From assembly GCF_003086295.3 (NCBI RefSeq), contig NC_092039.1, forward strand, positions 94,263,061-94,327,060: DNA of 64,000 nt. Reading direction: 5' to 3'. The position numbers were made by a program, and so were the translations under genes. The DNA comes from Arachis hypogaea (taxonomy: Eukaryota; Streptophyta; Magnoliopsida; Fabales; Fabaceae). This document shows positions 24,527 through 35,634 of the stretch, in pieces (position 1 is the first letter of the stretch; each line of letters begins with the position of its first letter). The notes beneath the pieces are model-generated. The model was given only the letters and a program-made list of their open reading frames with translations, was not told the DNA's origin and did no database searches.

Positions 24527-25621
24527 ATGGCTCCTAAAGGAAAACAACCCAACTCAAGAGGCAAGAAAGAGAACACTCCAAAGCCACTTTGGAATCAAGG
24601 GAAGTTCTTAACTAAAGAACATTCAGACCATTACTACAAGATAATGAGTCACAGATCAGTGATCCCGGAAGTCAGATTTGATCTGAAAGAAGATGAATAT
24701 CCGGAGATCCAAGAGCAAATTCGAAACAGGAATTGGGAAATTCTGGCCAATCCTGAAACAAAAGTGGGAAGGAACATGGTTCAGGAGTTCTATGCTAATC
24801 TATGGCAGACAGACAGGCAAAGAATAATTGGAGCTGCTCTCTTTGACCATCGGACCTTAGTCAGAGGAAAGATCATTCATACCAATTCTGACAAGATCAG
24901 GGAGATATTTAAGCTCCCCCAACTGAAGGATGACCCAGACTCCTTTAATAGGAGAATGATGAGGGTCAATAAAGGGCTGGACAAGGTTCTGGAGGACATA
25001 TGCATCCCTGGAGCCAAGTGGACCACCAGCACGACTGGCATCCCAGTTCAACTCAAAAGGGAAGATCTAAAACCAGTAGCCAGAGGTTGGCTAGATTTCA
25101 TAGGGCGTTCCATATTGCCCACCAGCAACCGTTCTGAAGTCACTATTAAAAGAGCAGTAATGATTCACTGCATCATATTGGGAAAAGAAGTAGAAGTCCA
25201 TCAGCTGATCTCATGTGAGCTATACAAAATAGCAAACAGGAATTCTAAAGACGCCAGATTGGCTTATCCAAGCCTAATTTCCATGCTCTGCAAAGATGCT
25301 GGAGTAAAGATGGGAATAACAGAATATATCCTAATTGAAAAGCCCATTACTGGAATATCAATGGTCAGACAACAGCAACAAGATGATCCAACCAAGAGGA
25401 GAGCACAAGAAGCCCTCCCAGAACTACCCCAATTCGAATATTGGAAACATCTTGAGGCTTCTATTTCCAAATTACAAGAAGCTATGGACCAAATAAAGGA
25501 AGAACAGAATAATCAAAGTAGCATGCTTTGCAAATTGCTCAAGGAACAGGAAGAGCAAGGGCGTGATCTAAGGGAGCTGAAGCGCCAAAAATTAATCCTT
25601 GAACAACATCCCACAGATTAG
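24527..25621 (+). CDS. Third ORF of element E (env-position protein, Athila type), 364 aa
   Basis: Intact ORF starting MAPKGKQPNSRGKKENTPK at the ATG at 24527; the upstream in-frame extension has no ATG. The N-terminus is strongly basic. The middle (about residues 60-270) is a folded-looking domain with RIIGAALFDHRT and WLDFIGRSILPTSNRSEVT, resembling the family annotated as putative plant transposon protein. Residues about 290-360 are Gln/Glu/Lys-rich and predicted coiled coil (LEASISKLQEAMDQIKEEQ). I see no signal peptide or convincing transmembrane segment, so the envelope label given to this position in retrovirus-like plant elements rests on location only. It is nearly identical in element F, and both copies are open although their pol genes are broken. 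Confidence 0.85.
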   Translation: MAPKGKQPNSRGKKENTPKPLWNQGKFLTKEHSDHYYKIMSHRSVIPEVRFDLKEDEYPEIQEQIRNRNWEILANPETKVGRNMVQEFYANLWQTDRQRIIGAALFDHRTLVRGKIIHTNSDKIREIFKLPQLKDDPDSFNRRMMRVNKGLDKVLEDICIPGAKWTTSTTGIPVQLKREDLKPVARGWLDFIGRSILPTSNRSEVTIKRAVMIHCIILGKEVEVHQLISCELYKIANRNSKDARLAYPSLISMLCKDAGVKMGITEYILIEKPITGISMVRQQQQDDPTKRRAQEALPELPQFEYWKHLEASISKLQEAMDQIKEEQNNQSSMLCKLLKEQEEQGRDLRELKRQKLILEQHPTD

Positions 25622-26671
25622 AGGAACATCTACTCCTCAAAACAACAGGTTGCTGAGTTCCAATTTTTCTGCTTTAGCTTAGTGATAGTACTATTATAGA
25701 AATTCACCTTAGGAGATATTTAGTAGTAATTAGTATGTCTATTTTGATTTTATTTCCAATTAAGCCATAATTTATTTTTCTCATCATCATCAGGCATAAA
25801 TAAAGTAGTAGATTTTTTTTAGAATAAAGAAGTAATCTATATTTTCGAGTTCTCAATAATAAAAATTATAATTAATTATATGTGGTGGCAATACTTTTTG
25901 TTCTCTGAATGAATGCTTGAACAGTGCATAAATTGTACTTTGAATCTGATGAATATTGGCTCCTGAAGGAATGAGGAACACGAAAAATATTATTGATGAT
26001 ATGAAAAATCATGAAATTGATTCTTGAAGCAAGAAAAAGCAGTCAAAAAAAAAAGCCATGAGCCCTAGGCAAGGGTAAAAAGGATCCAAGACTTTGAGCA
26101 TCATTGGATAGGAGGGCCCAAGGAAATAAAATCCAGGCCTAAGCGGCTAAACCAAGCTGTCCCTAACCATGTGCTTGTGGCATGCAGGTCCAAGTTACAA
26201 ACTTGAGACTGAGTGGTTAAAGTCGTGATCCAAGGCTAACAGAGTGTGCTTAAGAGCTCTGGATACCTCTGACTGGGGACTTTAGCAAAGCTAAGTCACA
26301 ATCTGAAAAGGTTCACCTAGTCATGTGTCTGTGGCATTTATGTATCTGGTGGTAATACTGGAAAACAAAGTGCTTAGGGCCACGGCCAAGACTCATAAAA
26401 TAACTGTGTTCAAGAATCAACATACTACACTAAGGGAGTCAATAATACTATCTGAATTCTGAATTCCTGAGGATGCCAATCATTCTAAAATTCAAAAGAT
26501 ACAGGGAGATGCCAAAACTGTTCAGAAACAAAAAGCTACAAGCCCCGCTCATCTAATAAGAATCTGAGCTTCATTTAAAACTCTAAAATATTATTACTTC
26601 TTAATTTCTGTTAGAAACTATTTTATTTATCTAGTTGCTTGAGGACAAGCAACAGTTTAAGTTTGGTGTTG
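25622..26671. other. 3' spacer of element E
   Basis: Non-coding, AT-rich; the equivalent in F is 46185-47264. It ends with a second TTGCTTG...CAAGCAA hairpin (26635-26652) and AAGTTTGGTGT (26659-26669) directly before the 3' LTR. No purine-rich tract touches the LTR start, unlike in element A. Confidence 0.7.
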
Positions 26672-28217
26672 TGATGAGCGGATATTTTATACGCTTTTTG
26701 GGGGTAATTTCATGTAGATTTTAGTATGTTTTAATTAATTTTTAGTAGAATATTATTAGTTTTTAGGCAAAAATCATATTTCTGGACTTCACTATGAGTT
26801 TGTGTGTTTTTCTGTGATTTCAGGTATTTTCTGGCTGAAATTGAGGGAGCTGAGCAAAAATCTGAGTTAGGTTGAAAAAGGACTGCTGATGCTGTTGGAT
26901 CCTGACCTCCCTGCACTCGAAATGGATTTTCTGGAGCTACAGAAGTTCAATTGGCGCGCTCTCAATGGCGTTGGAAAGTAGACATCCAGGGCTTTCCAGC
27001 AATATATAATAGTCCATACTTTGCGCGAAGATAGACGACGTAACTTGGCGTTGAACGCCAAGTACATGCTGCTGTCTGGAGTTAAACGCCAGAAAAACGT
27101 CATAATCCGGAGTTGAACGCCCAAAACACGTTATAACTTGGAGTTCAACTCCAAGAAAGGTCTCAACTCGTGGATAGCCTTAGTCCCAGCCCCAGCACAC
27201 ACCAAGTGGGCCCCAGAAGTGGATTTCTGCACCAATTATCTTAGTCTACTCATTTTCTGTAAACCTAGGTTACTAGTTTACTATTTAAACAACTTTTTGA
27301 GACTTATCTTGTACCTCATGACATTTTCAGATCTGAATTTTATACACTTTGACGGCATGAGTCTCTAAACTCCATTGGTGGGGGTGAGGAGCTCTGCAGC
27401 GTCTCGATGAATTAATGCAATTGTTTCTATTTCACTCAAACGTGTGTATGGTCCGATCTAAGATGTTTATTCGCGCTTAATTGTGAAAGAGGTGATGATC
27501 CGTGACACTCATCACCTCCCTCAATCTATGAACGTGTGTCTGACAAACACCTCCGTTCTACATCAGACTGAATGAACTTCTCTTAGATTCCTTAATCAGA
27601 ATCTTCGTGGTATAAGCCGGATTGATGGCGGCATTCATGAGAATCCGGAAAGTCTAAACCTTGTCTGTGGTATTCCGAGTAGGATTCTGGGATTGAATGA
27701 CTGTGACGAGCTTCAAACTCCTGAAGGCTGGGCGTTAGTGACAGACGCAAAAGAATCAATGGATTCTATTCCAACCTGATTGAGAACCGACAGATGATTA
27801 GTCGTGCTGTGACAGAGCATAGGAACGTTTTCACTGAGAGGATGGGAAGTAGCCACTGACAATGGTGACACCCTACATACAGCTTTCCGTAGACGTGCTT
27901 TACAAACAATTGAGTTAAATATTACATTGCAGAAATTCAGAGGACAAAGCATCTCCAAAACTCCAACATATTTCTCATTACTGCACAACAAGTAACGCTA
28001 TTATTCTCTATTATTTTTCTAATAATTTTAAATACTTTGACTTCTTACAATTAAATCCAAATAACCTTATTGACTTCCTAACTAAGATTAATAAAATAAA
28101 CATTGATTGCTTCAAACCAATAATCTCCGTGGGATCGACCCTTACTCACGTAAGGTATTACTTGGACGACCCAGTGCACTTGCTGGTTAGTTGTGCGAAT
28201 CACAAATTCGTGCACCA
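26672..28217 (+). repeat. 3' LTR of element E (1546 bp)
   Basis: Matches 15957-17477 almost throughout, with about a dozen substitutions and a ~25-nt segment (about 26945-26972) missing from the 5' copy. Ends GTGCACCA before the duplication gcgtg. Confidence 0.92.
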
Positions 28218-28590
28218 GCGTGCGCGTCCCTGGCCGGTTCTGTAATGTGCGCGCGAGCGCCATGTACGCGTGCGCGTGCTTGGCTGACTTTGCTTCTTTG
28301 ACTTTTTATGCTTCTCTCCACTTGTATGCTTCCTTTCCTTGCTTCCCTTGACCCATGTCTAGCCTATTTCAATCCTGGAATTACTAGCAAACACATCAAG
28401 CCATCTTATGGAATCAAGGAGATATTAGAATTCATCAAAATAAGGCTTAAAAAGCATGTTTTTACACTTAAGCATAAATATGGGAGAGATAACAAAACCA
28501 TGCTAATCCATAGGCTAAATGTGACAAAAGGTTATCAAAACACTCTAAATTCAATACAAGATAAACCCTAAAAATGGGGTTTATCAGTAC

Positions 28591-29382
28591 CCAAAACAGT
28601 CCAAACCAAGGACGGGTCATTCAAAAACCTTTTTGTATCAAGATGGGGTGGTTTCCCCCAGAGATCCTCAAGAACAACAACAAAGGCGCACTCAACATCA
28701 TCAAGCATCTCCCAAGTATAGCGAGACACTCTTACATCCTTCTGCCACTCTAGAGGGAAAGAAGGCTCATCATTTTCATCAAGAAAAAAGGGGCGGGCCC
28801 CCTCGACAGCACGAACTTTAAAGAAGTAATTCTTGAAGTCCTTAAAAGACTCGTCATACATAGCAAAAACTTTATGGCCCTGGACGGACCTGAAGGAAAC
28901 CCAAGAAGCTTTCTTTTTTGAAGAACCGCCAGGCTTGGCGGAAACAAACAAGTAAAGGAAAAGAGTTTGAGAGGGTGTTACATCTAATTCTCGGCAGAAA
29001 AGCTGAAAAATTTTAATAAAACCCCAGAAATTTGGGTGAAGCTGGGATGGGGCAATGTTACACGACCACAACAGGTCGGTCTCGAAAGCAGTAAAAGGAA
29101 AAGTAACGTTCAACTGACTGAAGAAGTATTCATAAGTATAAAAGAACGGGCGCTCTCCCTCAACGAAAGTCGGAAAACAAACTTTCTCGTCAGAATCAGG
29201 AGCAACAAGCTCATAATCCTCCTCACAGGCATTGTTACCACAAATCCAATGGCGCTTCCTCAGCTCTGTGCAAAACTCAGCATCCACAACAGAAACACAC
29301 AACAAAAAAGGGAGTCCAGCCAATCGGACATCCCCTTGAGAACTCTGGAAGACATCTCTACAATGTTATTGCGAGAAGACAT
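28591..29382 (-). pseudogene. Antisense ORF of element B, first exon (Transposase_28-like)
   Basis: The start equivalent to A's is the ATG at 29382 (MSSRNNIVEMSSRV). A frameshift near 29310 leads to the long open part, 29323-28591. It has FPFTAFETDLLWSCN, a PNFWGFIKIFQLFCREL helix block, KKKASWVSFRSVQGHKVF and FPLEWQKDVRVSRY, all typical of the plant gypsy-type transposon family. The exon ends at a GG|GTAC donor. The solo LTR D is inserted right at that donor, so its target duplication (gtacc) covers the splice site. The second exon is 13726-14750. Function unknown. Confidence 0.72.
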
Positions 29383-30285
29383 GAGGCCAACTAATCCTAC
29401 AAGTAAGAAAAGAAGATGGGGTTACTATAAACATCTCGGACAAAGGGAGAAAACAATTCGGTCAATACTTCTCAGGCGATGAAAGAAAGAAAAGGAAAAC
29501 CCCAAGACTCAAACCAAAGTCTTGGGGAATCCTTTGGAGGCAGTAACAAAGCAAGATTTCCATTAAAAATCTACAGCTTGCATCCCAGCATTTCTCAAAA
29601 AGAACTCAAAACAACAAACATATTTCACCAAAGAAAAACACAGAAAATCATTACAAAGCCTACCAAGCAAAAAGCATTCCCAAACATCAAGCATGCCAAG
29701 CAGAAACCATTAAAGATGCAACCTTTTTTCAAGATCAGGCAATCTCCAAAAGTGAGGAACAGATGCAGATCGAGTATCAGACAGGAAACAACCAGAAGCA
29801 ACAATAAAACCCTAGAAAGTCTCGACAGAAATGCCAAGAAAACCCATAAGAGAAAGATAGGAAAAACACGCTACAGCCACAAGCAAATACAAGACCACGA
29901 AAAAGATTCAAACTTTCAAACATGAAAAATCAAAACTTCACCAAAAAACTGAAGACAAAGCTACGAAAGAAGCAAGAAAGCTAGTACCAACCTGGAAAGA
30001 GCAGCGAGCTTCAAAGAAAGCTGAAGATGGAAGACGGAATCCGGGAACGCCTTCTCACAAACAAAAGAAAGAACACGAACAAGAGAAATGTCGCAGGAAG
30101 AAACGTGAAACTCCAGGCGAAAATAGAAGCTCCAGAAACGCCAAACGATGTCGCAACACAGAGAAAGCAGAAGCGCAAACAAAAAACAGAGAGCGGAGAG
30201 AGCGGAGAAAAGAAGTTATGAAAAGGGCGAAAGGAGAGAAACTGTTTCTGGGCTTTCAAAATCGAAATAAAGAGCCAGAGGGAAA
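29383..30285. other. Spacer between antisense ORF and 3' LTR of B
   Basis: A-rich, equivalent to 8829-9667 in A. Short ORFs on both strands look incidental. Ends in a purine stretch (AGAGGGAAA) before the LTR. Confidence 0.5.
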
Positions 30286-31014
30286 CGGGGCAATTAATGC
30301 TAAAATTAAGGAAGGCATTAAACCCTCGCACGTTCCCAAAGCGCCGATATAAAAGCGCGCACTTTTGAGGAAACGCTCTACATTCAAAAGCTGCTACAAA
30401 GGAATCGACAAAATGCTTGAGTTCGGCTTCACCAAAGAAGGACCAAAGCCAAGGACTCGACCTCAAAAAAAGGAAGACCGAGCTCAAGCAGGGGCACTGT
30501 TCATACCCTGGGTCGAGCTGTCTGACCTGGGATGTTCTACAGACAAAGCGACCGACCTTTTCAGGTCAGGACAACCCGACCTCTTTTCAAAAAGCTCGGC
30601 GAAGTCACAGGAAAGCCCAAACAAAGGGCCCAAATAGAGGAACACGTCCCAAATCCAAGGGCAGCCCAAGCCCGTAGAGATGAAGACGGTTCCCTTAAAA
30701 GATAAAGATGACCTCACTTAAAGATAAGATAAAGATAAGATAAGATAACTAACTTATCTTATCCACAGGAGGCCACATCTCACCATTATAAATATACTAG
30801 AGCACCCAGGTATAACTAATACTCTGATTCTACTCAATACCTGCTTAATACCCTTGCTAACTTAAGCATCGGAGTCCCTTGTAGGTACCCTCCACCCTCC
30901 GGGGAGGAAGGATCAGCACCATCACCCAGTCTAACAAGTCGGACACAACAGCTCCGATCCGTACAGAAGATCTCGGACGAGATCGACCTACAGTTTCAGG
31001 TAACCCTCGGAACA
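30286..31014 (+). repeat. 3' LTR of element B
   Basis: Aligned with 9668-10433, with several small indels and many substitutions. The LTR start appears mutated (CGGGGCAATTAATG). It keeps TATAAATA at 30787-30794 and ends CGGAACA. B's target duplication cannot be checked because its 5' end is outside the window. Confidence 0.8.
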
Positions 31015-31839
31015 GAGTTCCTTTGTTCATCTATGTTGTGTTTCATGATTCTGTGGAAATCTCCTTGTAAGTTGGGTTAGCACTTTACAGTTTGTAATTA
31101 GGTTGATTATAGTGAAATTCCATCATGGTTGTGATGGAGACTGGATGTAGGTTGATTTTTTAGTATTTATTTATTTATGTATTCTAGACTGAGTTTTGTG
31201 CTGTTCATTCTTGTGATTACAGGTTATGAGATTTCTGAGTTCATATTCTAGTTACTTTTGGTGTCTTTGTTACAATGTTCATCACCCTTGTAATGTTATA
31301 TTATATCTTATCTTTTGTGACTAGGAATCATTTAGTTTGGTTAATTACTTAATTTTGTTCATGATTTTTGTTAGCTTGATTTTGAGTTTTGTTTAATTTT
31401 CTGTGACTTGGAATCATTTTGTTTGCTTAATCTCTCTCTGTCTTCGTCGGCAGTTCTGTCTCTCACTGTCACTGCGAGCTCACTCTGTCATCGCCGTTCA
31501 TCTCTCGCCATCTCTTGCCATCATTTTGAATTTTGTTTGCTGTGACTTGGAACCATTTTGTTTGTTGTGATATTGAACATTTTCCTCTTTAAGATACTTT
31601 GGTAGTTGATAATTATGACAAGCTAGAATGATCAGAGGGAGATAATAATCAACATTCCAATTTGAGGTAAAGGTTCTACATTTTGTATCTATGCCAAATT
31701 TGATGACCTTGCCCAGTGGCTTCAAGGATCTATGAAGCCATTACAGTATTTGTTGGTTTCAAGATGCATCAATCTTGTAGTGCTTAAAATTATCTACATT
31801 TTATTTAAAATTATATATTGATTTTTTAATAATTTATTT

Positions 31840-31935
31840 AATAGTTAATTAAACTAGTTGAATTCTGATTAAACCTCGGTCAAACCATTAAACCAGTGAA
31901 CCAATTATCTTACCGGTTTGGTTCTCGCAACCTTG
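31840..31935. mobile_element. Possible hAT-type MITE end
   Basis: ACCGGTTTGGTTCTCGCAAC followed by CTTG resembles the reverse complement of common legume hAT-like termini (CAAGGTTG...ACCGG). The other end was not located, so this is only a remnant. Confidence 0.35.
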
Positions 31936-32660
31936 CTAAATACATAAATTGATATATTTTTGTATCTGCTTTAAATTGAGGATAATTGGCTAAGGTATGG
32001 TTTCGGTTTTCTCTATGTAATATGTAATATTTCTGGACACTTAGGCTAGAAGACCTTAGGATATGATTGAATTGGTTGTTGATAATTGTTAATGTATGAT
32101 GATTGTGATGATTGTGATGATTTTGATGAATGTTGATGTTGATTTATGATGTGGGGTTGAATAATGATGATTATTATGACTATTGATAATGAATTATAAG
32201 GCTTGTTGATGTTGATAAATGTTGAGGATGGTGAAATGATGTTGTGGGTTGTTAATTATTGAGATTTGAGTTTTATAAGTGAAATTTAGTGTATGGAATG
32301 GATGATAATATATATTGCTAAGTTGTGGAGTGATTAGAAGGTGTATGAATATAATTTAGGTACTTTGGGACTGTTTTGGATGTGGAATAATTGGTATGAA
32401 TTGCGAGTTTTGGTAAATTTGATATTTAGAAAAGTTTTTGGTAAAAATAGATTTTTGGCCAACTTCGGTGGATCATATCTTGAGCCTGAATTTTTGAAAT
32501 TGATTGGATTTTGTATCAAATTAAAGATAATTTAAAAAGCTCTAAAATGGAATAGATTTTGTGGAAATCCGAATTTTGTAGAAAAAGATATGAATGTTGG
32601 AAGTTCATGTCAAAAATTTGAATTCTGTGATGTTGCAAAAAATTGTAAGTTCTGGTTTGT

Positions 32661-32831
32661 GTGCCCATACACACACCTGTGTCTACGCACCGAGCAGAAC
32701 GGGTGTTATGACTTGTGCGTACGCATGACGGGTGTGCACACGCACACCCTGTGAAAGTTGCAAGTTGTGCGTACGCACGAGTCATAACACCATTCTGCTC
32801 GGTGCGTAGGCGCAGGTGTGTGTGTGGGCAC
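32661..32831. repeat. Near-perfect inverted repeat, 65-nt arms, ~42-nt loop
   Basis: Arms 32661-32725 and 32768-32831 are reverse complements apart from a few C/T differences and one single-base gap. Several of the differences would be G-U pairs in RNA. Each arm contains the palindrome TGCGTACGCA. Confidence 0.85.
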
Positions 32832-33214
32832 ACTCTTACGCGTACGCACAAAATAAAAAATTTTACTTTGTGTGTGTATGCACACATCTATGCGTACGCA
32901 CAAGCCTTGTTTTTTCAATAAAAATTTTGTTTTTAATTGTTTTACCTTCCCAGTAAACTTGCAAACCATAATGCTTGTTTAAGATCCCTTAGCTTGTTTT
33001 AGGGCTTTGAAGTATAGAGAATACAATGAGTGAGTTTAATTAGTAAATTTACGTATGAGTTTAGAAGACAATGACTTAAGCCTGGTATGTTAGTTGGATA
33101 GAATTGTCATGTGTACTGGTGGAGAGCCGGGTTGATGTTGAATTTGTGATATTTGAGGCTGGTGATGGGATTGATCATATCATTGTGATATGCTTTGTTC
33201 TCTGTCGTATGTGC

Positions 33215-33420
33215 TGTGGCAGTCTCTCGCCTACGTTTGGATGTGAGGGATGTGGCAGTCTCCCGCTCACGTGACATGCATTGATTTGATAAGTTGCTAT
33301 GCGCCTCGGGCAAAGGCTATGGCAGTCTCTCGCTTGTCGAGGTAGTGGTACTAGCATAGGAATCGAGGCAGTCTCCCACCTACGTTGAGATGTGAGGACT
33401 GTGGCAGTCTCCCGATCACA
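33215..33420. repeat. GGCAGTCTC(T/C)CGC motif repeats
   Basis: Five copies of GGCAGTCTCYC at irregular 40-70 nt spacing, several followed by a TACGT or CACGT tail. They read as repeat degeneration; no coding sense. Confidence 0.65.
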
Positions 33421-33879
33421 TAAACTTTTTGCCGCAAGAGTGAACTCGGGAACTATAATATGAAAAAGTGTGCCGGGCACTATATCCACGAGTTGAGAGT
33501 GAGCAGGGCACTATATCACTGGACGTGGCAGGAAGGCGACATCTTAGGAATGTGTCGGGTTGGCATTTGAACCGACAAGTGATATCACGAGCCAAATAGA
33601 ATAGACATTCATCATAAGCATCTTTTACATGCTTGCTTGCTTTGATTACTTGAGTTATGCCTATTTGAATAACATGCCTAAATGCTAGTTGATTTACTTG
33701 TTATATATGTTTACTATTTGTGTTTTACCTGTTTGCATTAAATGTGTTTTTAATGACGTTGAGGAAGATTGGCAGGCGGTGGCGATGGGATCGCACGGAG
33801 GGTAGGTTAGTGAAGGCTGTGGGACAGCAGTGCCTAGTTCTAGTTAGAAATCCCTTAAGTTAGAATAGCTTATTTACGG

Positions 33880-33915
<36 letters not shown>

Positions 33916-34026
33916 AAGCTTGAATATTTGTTTTTGATGCGAAGTTCTAGGATTGCCTTTGGCATCCCGAATCTTTATATCTTACATATTGGGACTGTTA
34001 CCATACTGAGAACCTTCGGTTCTCGT

Positions 34027-34320
34027 ACCATATGTTGTTGTTATTTTTTAGATGCAAGTCGCAACCCACCTCGGTGAGTTTGCGGATATAGTGACAGAGT
34101 AAAGCATGATCTTTCTTATGCTTTATTTTACTTTACTTTTGTTGTAGTTATTCTCTCACCTTTTGTATTCTATACCATATGTTGTTGTTATTTTTCAGAT
34201 GCAGGTCGCAACCCACCTCGGTGAGTTTGCGGATATGGTGACAACACAGAGGATGATCTTTCTTATGCTTTATTTTACTTTACTTTCATTGTAGTTATTC
34301 TCTCACCTTTTGTATTCTAT
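34027..34320. repeat. 147-bp tandem duplication (two copies)
   Basis: Copies 34027-34173 and 34174-34320 share the ACCATATGTTGTTG start, the CAACCCACCTCGGTGAG core and the TTTTGTATTCTATACC end, with few differences. Confidence 0.8.
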
Positions 34321-34448
34321 ACTTTTTTTTTCGCCTTAGAGGCTTACTTGAAAGATAAGTTGTATAAGCTATCTTAACTTAAAAACTCTGTATCGTCTGT
34401 TTGTAACTAGTCGGCCTAAACTCCGTGGGCTACAACAAGAGTTTCTTT

Positions 34449-34451
<3 letters not shown>

Positions 34452-34531
<80 letters not shown>
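34452..34531. repeat. (TA)n microsatellite, about 40 units
   Basis: Uninterrupted TA dinucleotides. Confidence 0.95.
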
Positions 34532-34534
<3 letters not shown>

Positions 34535-35097
34535 TATTTCTATATCATGTCTTGTGTTATATCTTGAGCCTTTATGCATTTTGTTTTCGTGGAGGAACGT
34601 TTCGCGCATTGTATCTCTGTTTCTATGTCTTTGGACTATATTTCTTCATCAAGCTTCTAGTACTAGTATTTCCTTCTATATTTACTACTGTATGAGCTTT
34701 AGAATTGTCGTGACACTTTGTTATCCTTCGCTTTACGGCTAGAGGTAAGGCTTATGGTAATTGGGTTTTACAATATCCACGAAAAAAAAAGATAGAGAGG
34801 GAAAAGCAAGTACAAGAAAAACGTTAAATACCGCCGGATTTAGCGTCGGAGATTAGCGGCAAGTTTATCGGTGGATCTCGTCAAATAAAAAGATTACCGT
34901 CGGATTTTGATATTCCAATGGTAAATTCACAGGTAATAATTGGAGAAAAAATAAGAAAAATTGGCGCCGGAATTACCATGGAATTTACTATTGGATTTAC
35001 CCACCAGTAAATCTTAATAAACGAAACGCTGCGTTTTGGTCTTATGCAATGCATTACCGTCAGATTTATCTACCAACAAACCTGATCTAAATTCAAA

Positions 35098-35634
35098 ATG
35101 CGCGGCACTCCCTCTTCACTTTCTAGAACATCCTTCTCTCTCCCCCATTATTTCTCTCTCTTCTCTCTCCCCTGCAACATCCTCTGGCAGCCCCTCCGAC
35201 CACCCTCCGCCAGCACTACGCACCTCCATTCTCCTCTAAAGTCTATGTCAAGTTGTCTAGATTGTATTTTGTTTCTTCAAACGGATTTGCTCCTTCTGTC
35301 TCCGCCACCATTCAAAGTGCTGCCATTGCCGCACTCTTTGTCGTCGGAGCTGTGTCTCTCCTCTATCATCTAAGTAGCCAGGTTGCCCTCATCCCTCTCC
35401 CTATTCCATTCTATTTTTATTTTTTCAATAAAAAATCCTAACCCCTTTTTTAAACTACCATTCAGGTCTACCGCTAGCTCTAGTTCTTCTGCTCACGATA
35501 AATTAGAGATGAAGAACAAGAAAACAAAGTTAATGTTAGCTGTGCATGTAGCAGAAAATAGCCATGATGAAAGTTCTATTATCGATGATGTTATTGCCGA
35601 AAAGGAAAAGGATATTTTATTTTATTTAAAATAG
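35098..35634 (+). pseudogene. Captured gene fragment of unknown origin inside the CACTA element
   Basis: Two short coding-like stretches lie here. One (about 35250-35375) encodes a hydrophobic segment with AAIAALFVVGAVSLLYHL that looks like a membrane helix. The other (about 35465-35634) encodes a Ser-rich then acidic peptide ending in EKEKDILFYLK. GC content is higher than around it. I do not recognise the parent gene. Confidence 0.35.

Larger units (their letters stand above)
15957..28217 (+). mobile_element. Element E: complete Athila/FIDEL-like Ty3/gypsy LTR retrotransposon
   Basis: It is bounded by TGATGAGCGG and GTGCACCA with 5-bp duplications gcgtg at 15952-15956 and 28218-28222. Length is 12.26 kb. 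Layout: LTR, tRNA-Asp primer site, AT-rich leader, gag-pol, palindrome array, third ORF, spacer, LTR. The long LTRs, DLGAS protease motif and a third ORF after pol are Athila-lineage traits. Similarity to the peanut FIDEL family is recalled, not searched. The LTRs differ by roughly 1% plus one ~25-nt deletion in the 5' copy, implying a fairly recent insertion. Confidence 0.9.
14843..28586 (-). mobile_element. Solo LTR D (reverse orientation), itself split by element E
   Basis: The ends are TGATGATTGG and GGTTTATCA, flanked by perfect 5-bp duplications gtacc at 14838-14842 and 28587-28591. Net length is about 1.48 kb (14843-15956 plus 28223-28586) with no internal coding or primer site, so it is a solo LTR left by LTR-LTR recombination. 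In the minus orientation it begins TGATAAACCCC and ends AATCATCA. It sits at the intron donor of B's antisense ORF. Confidence 0.85.
10434..31014 (+). mobile_element. Element B: second Tat-lineage element, split by a solo LTR and by element A
   Basis: Sequence from 10434 matches element A from about 3836 onward, which places it inside the second RNase H. It continues through integrase, tandem repeats and antisense ORF to 14842, is interrupted by solo LTR D, and resumes at 28587. It ends with a 3' LTR closing in CGGAACA at 31014. The 5' half lies left of element A, outside the window. B is therefore the oldest layer of this nest. Confidence 0.85.
31015..34807. repeat. Old repetitive DNA, not confidently classified
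   Basis: No long ORF. It contains a hAT-like terminal segment, a long inverted repeat, motif repeats, a tandem duplication and TA microsatellites (33882-33911; 34452-34531). The stretch ending GGGTTTTACA near 34773 resembles the end of a large chromovirus LTR, but no start, primer site or duplication was found. Confidence 0.4.

Noticed and set aside
31498..31725. Short minus-strand ORF of 75 codons
   Set aside because: No motif, no repeat support and no splice context.
32706..32969. ORFs over the inverted repeat on both strands
   Set aside because: Open frames on both strands result from the GC-rich palindromic sequence.
34425..34742. Ile/Tyr-repeat protein
   Set aside because: Translation of the (TA)n microsatellite.
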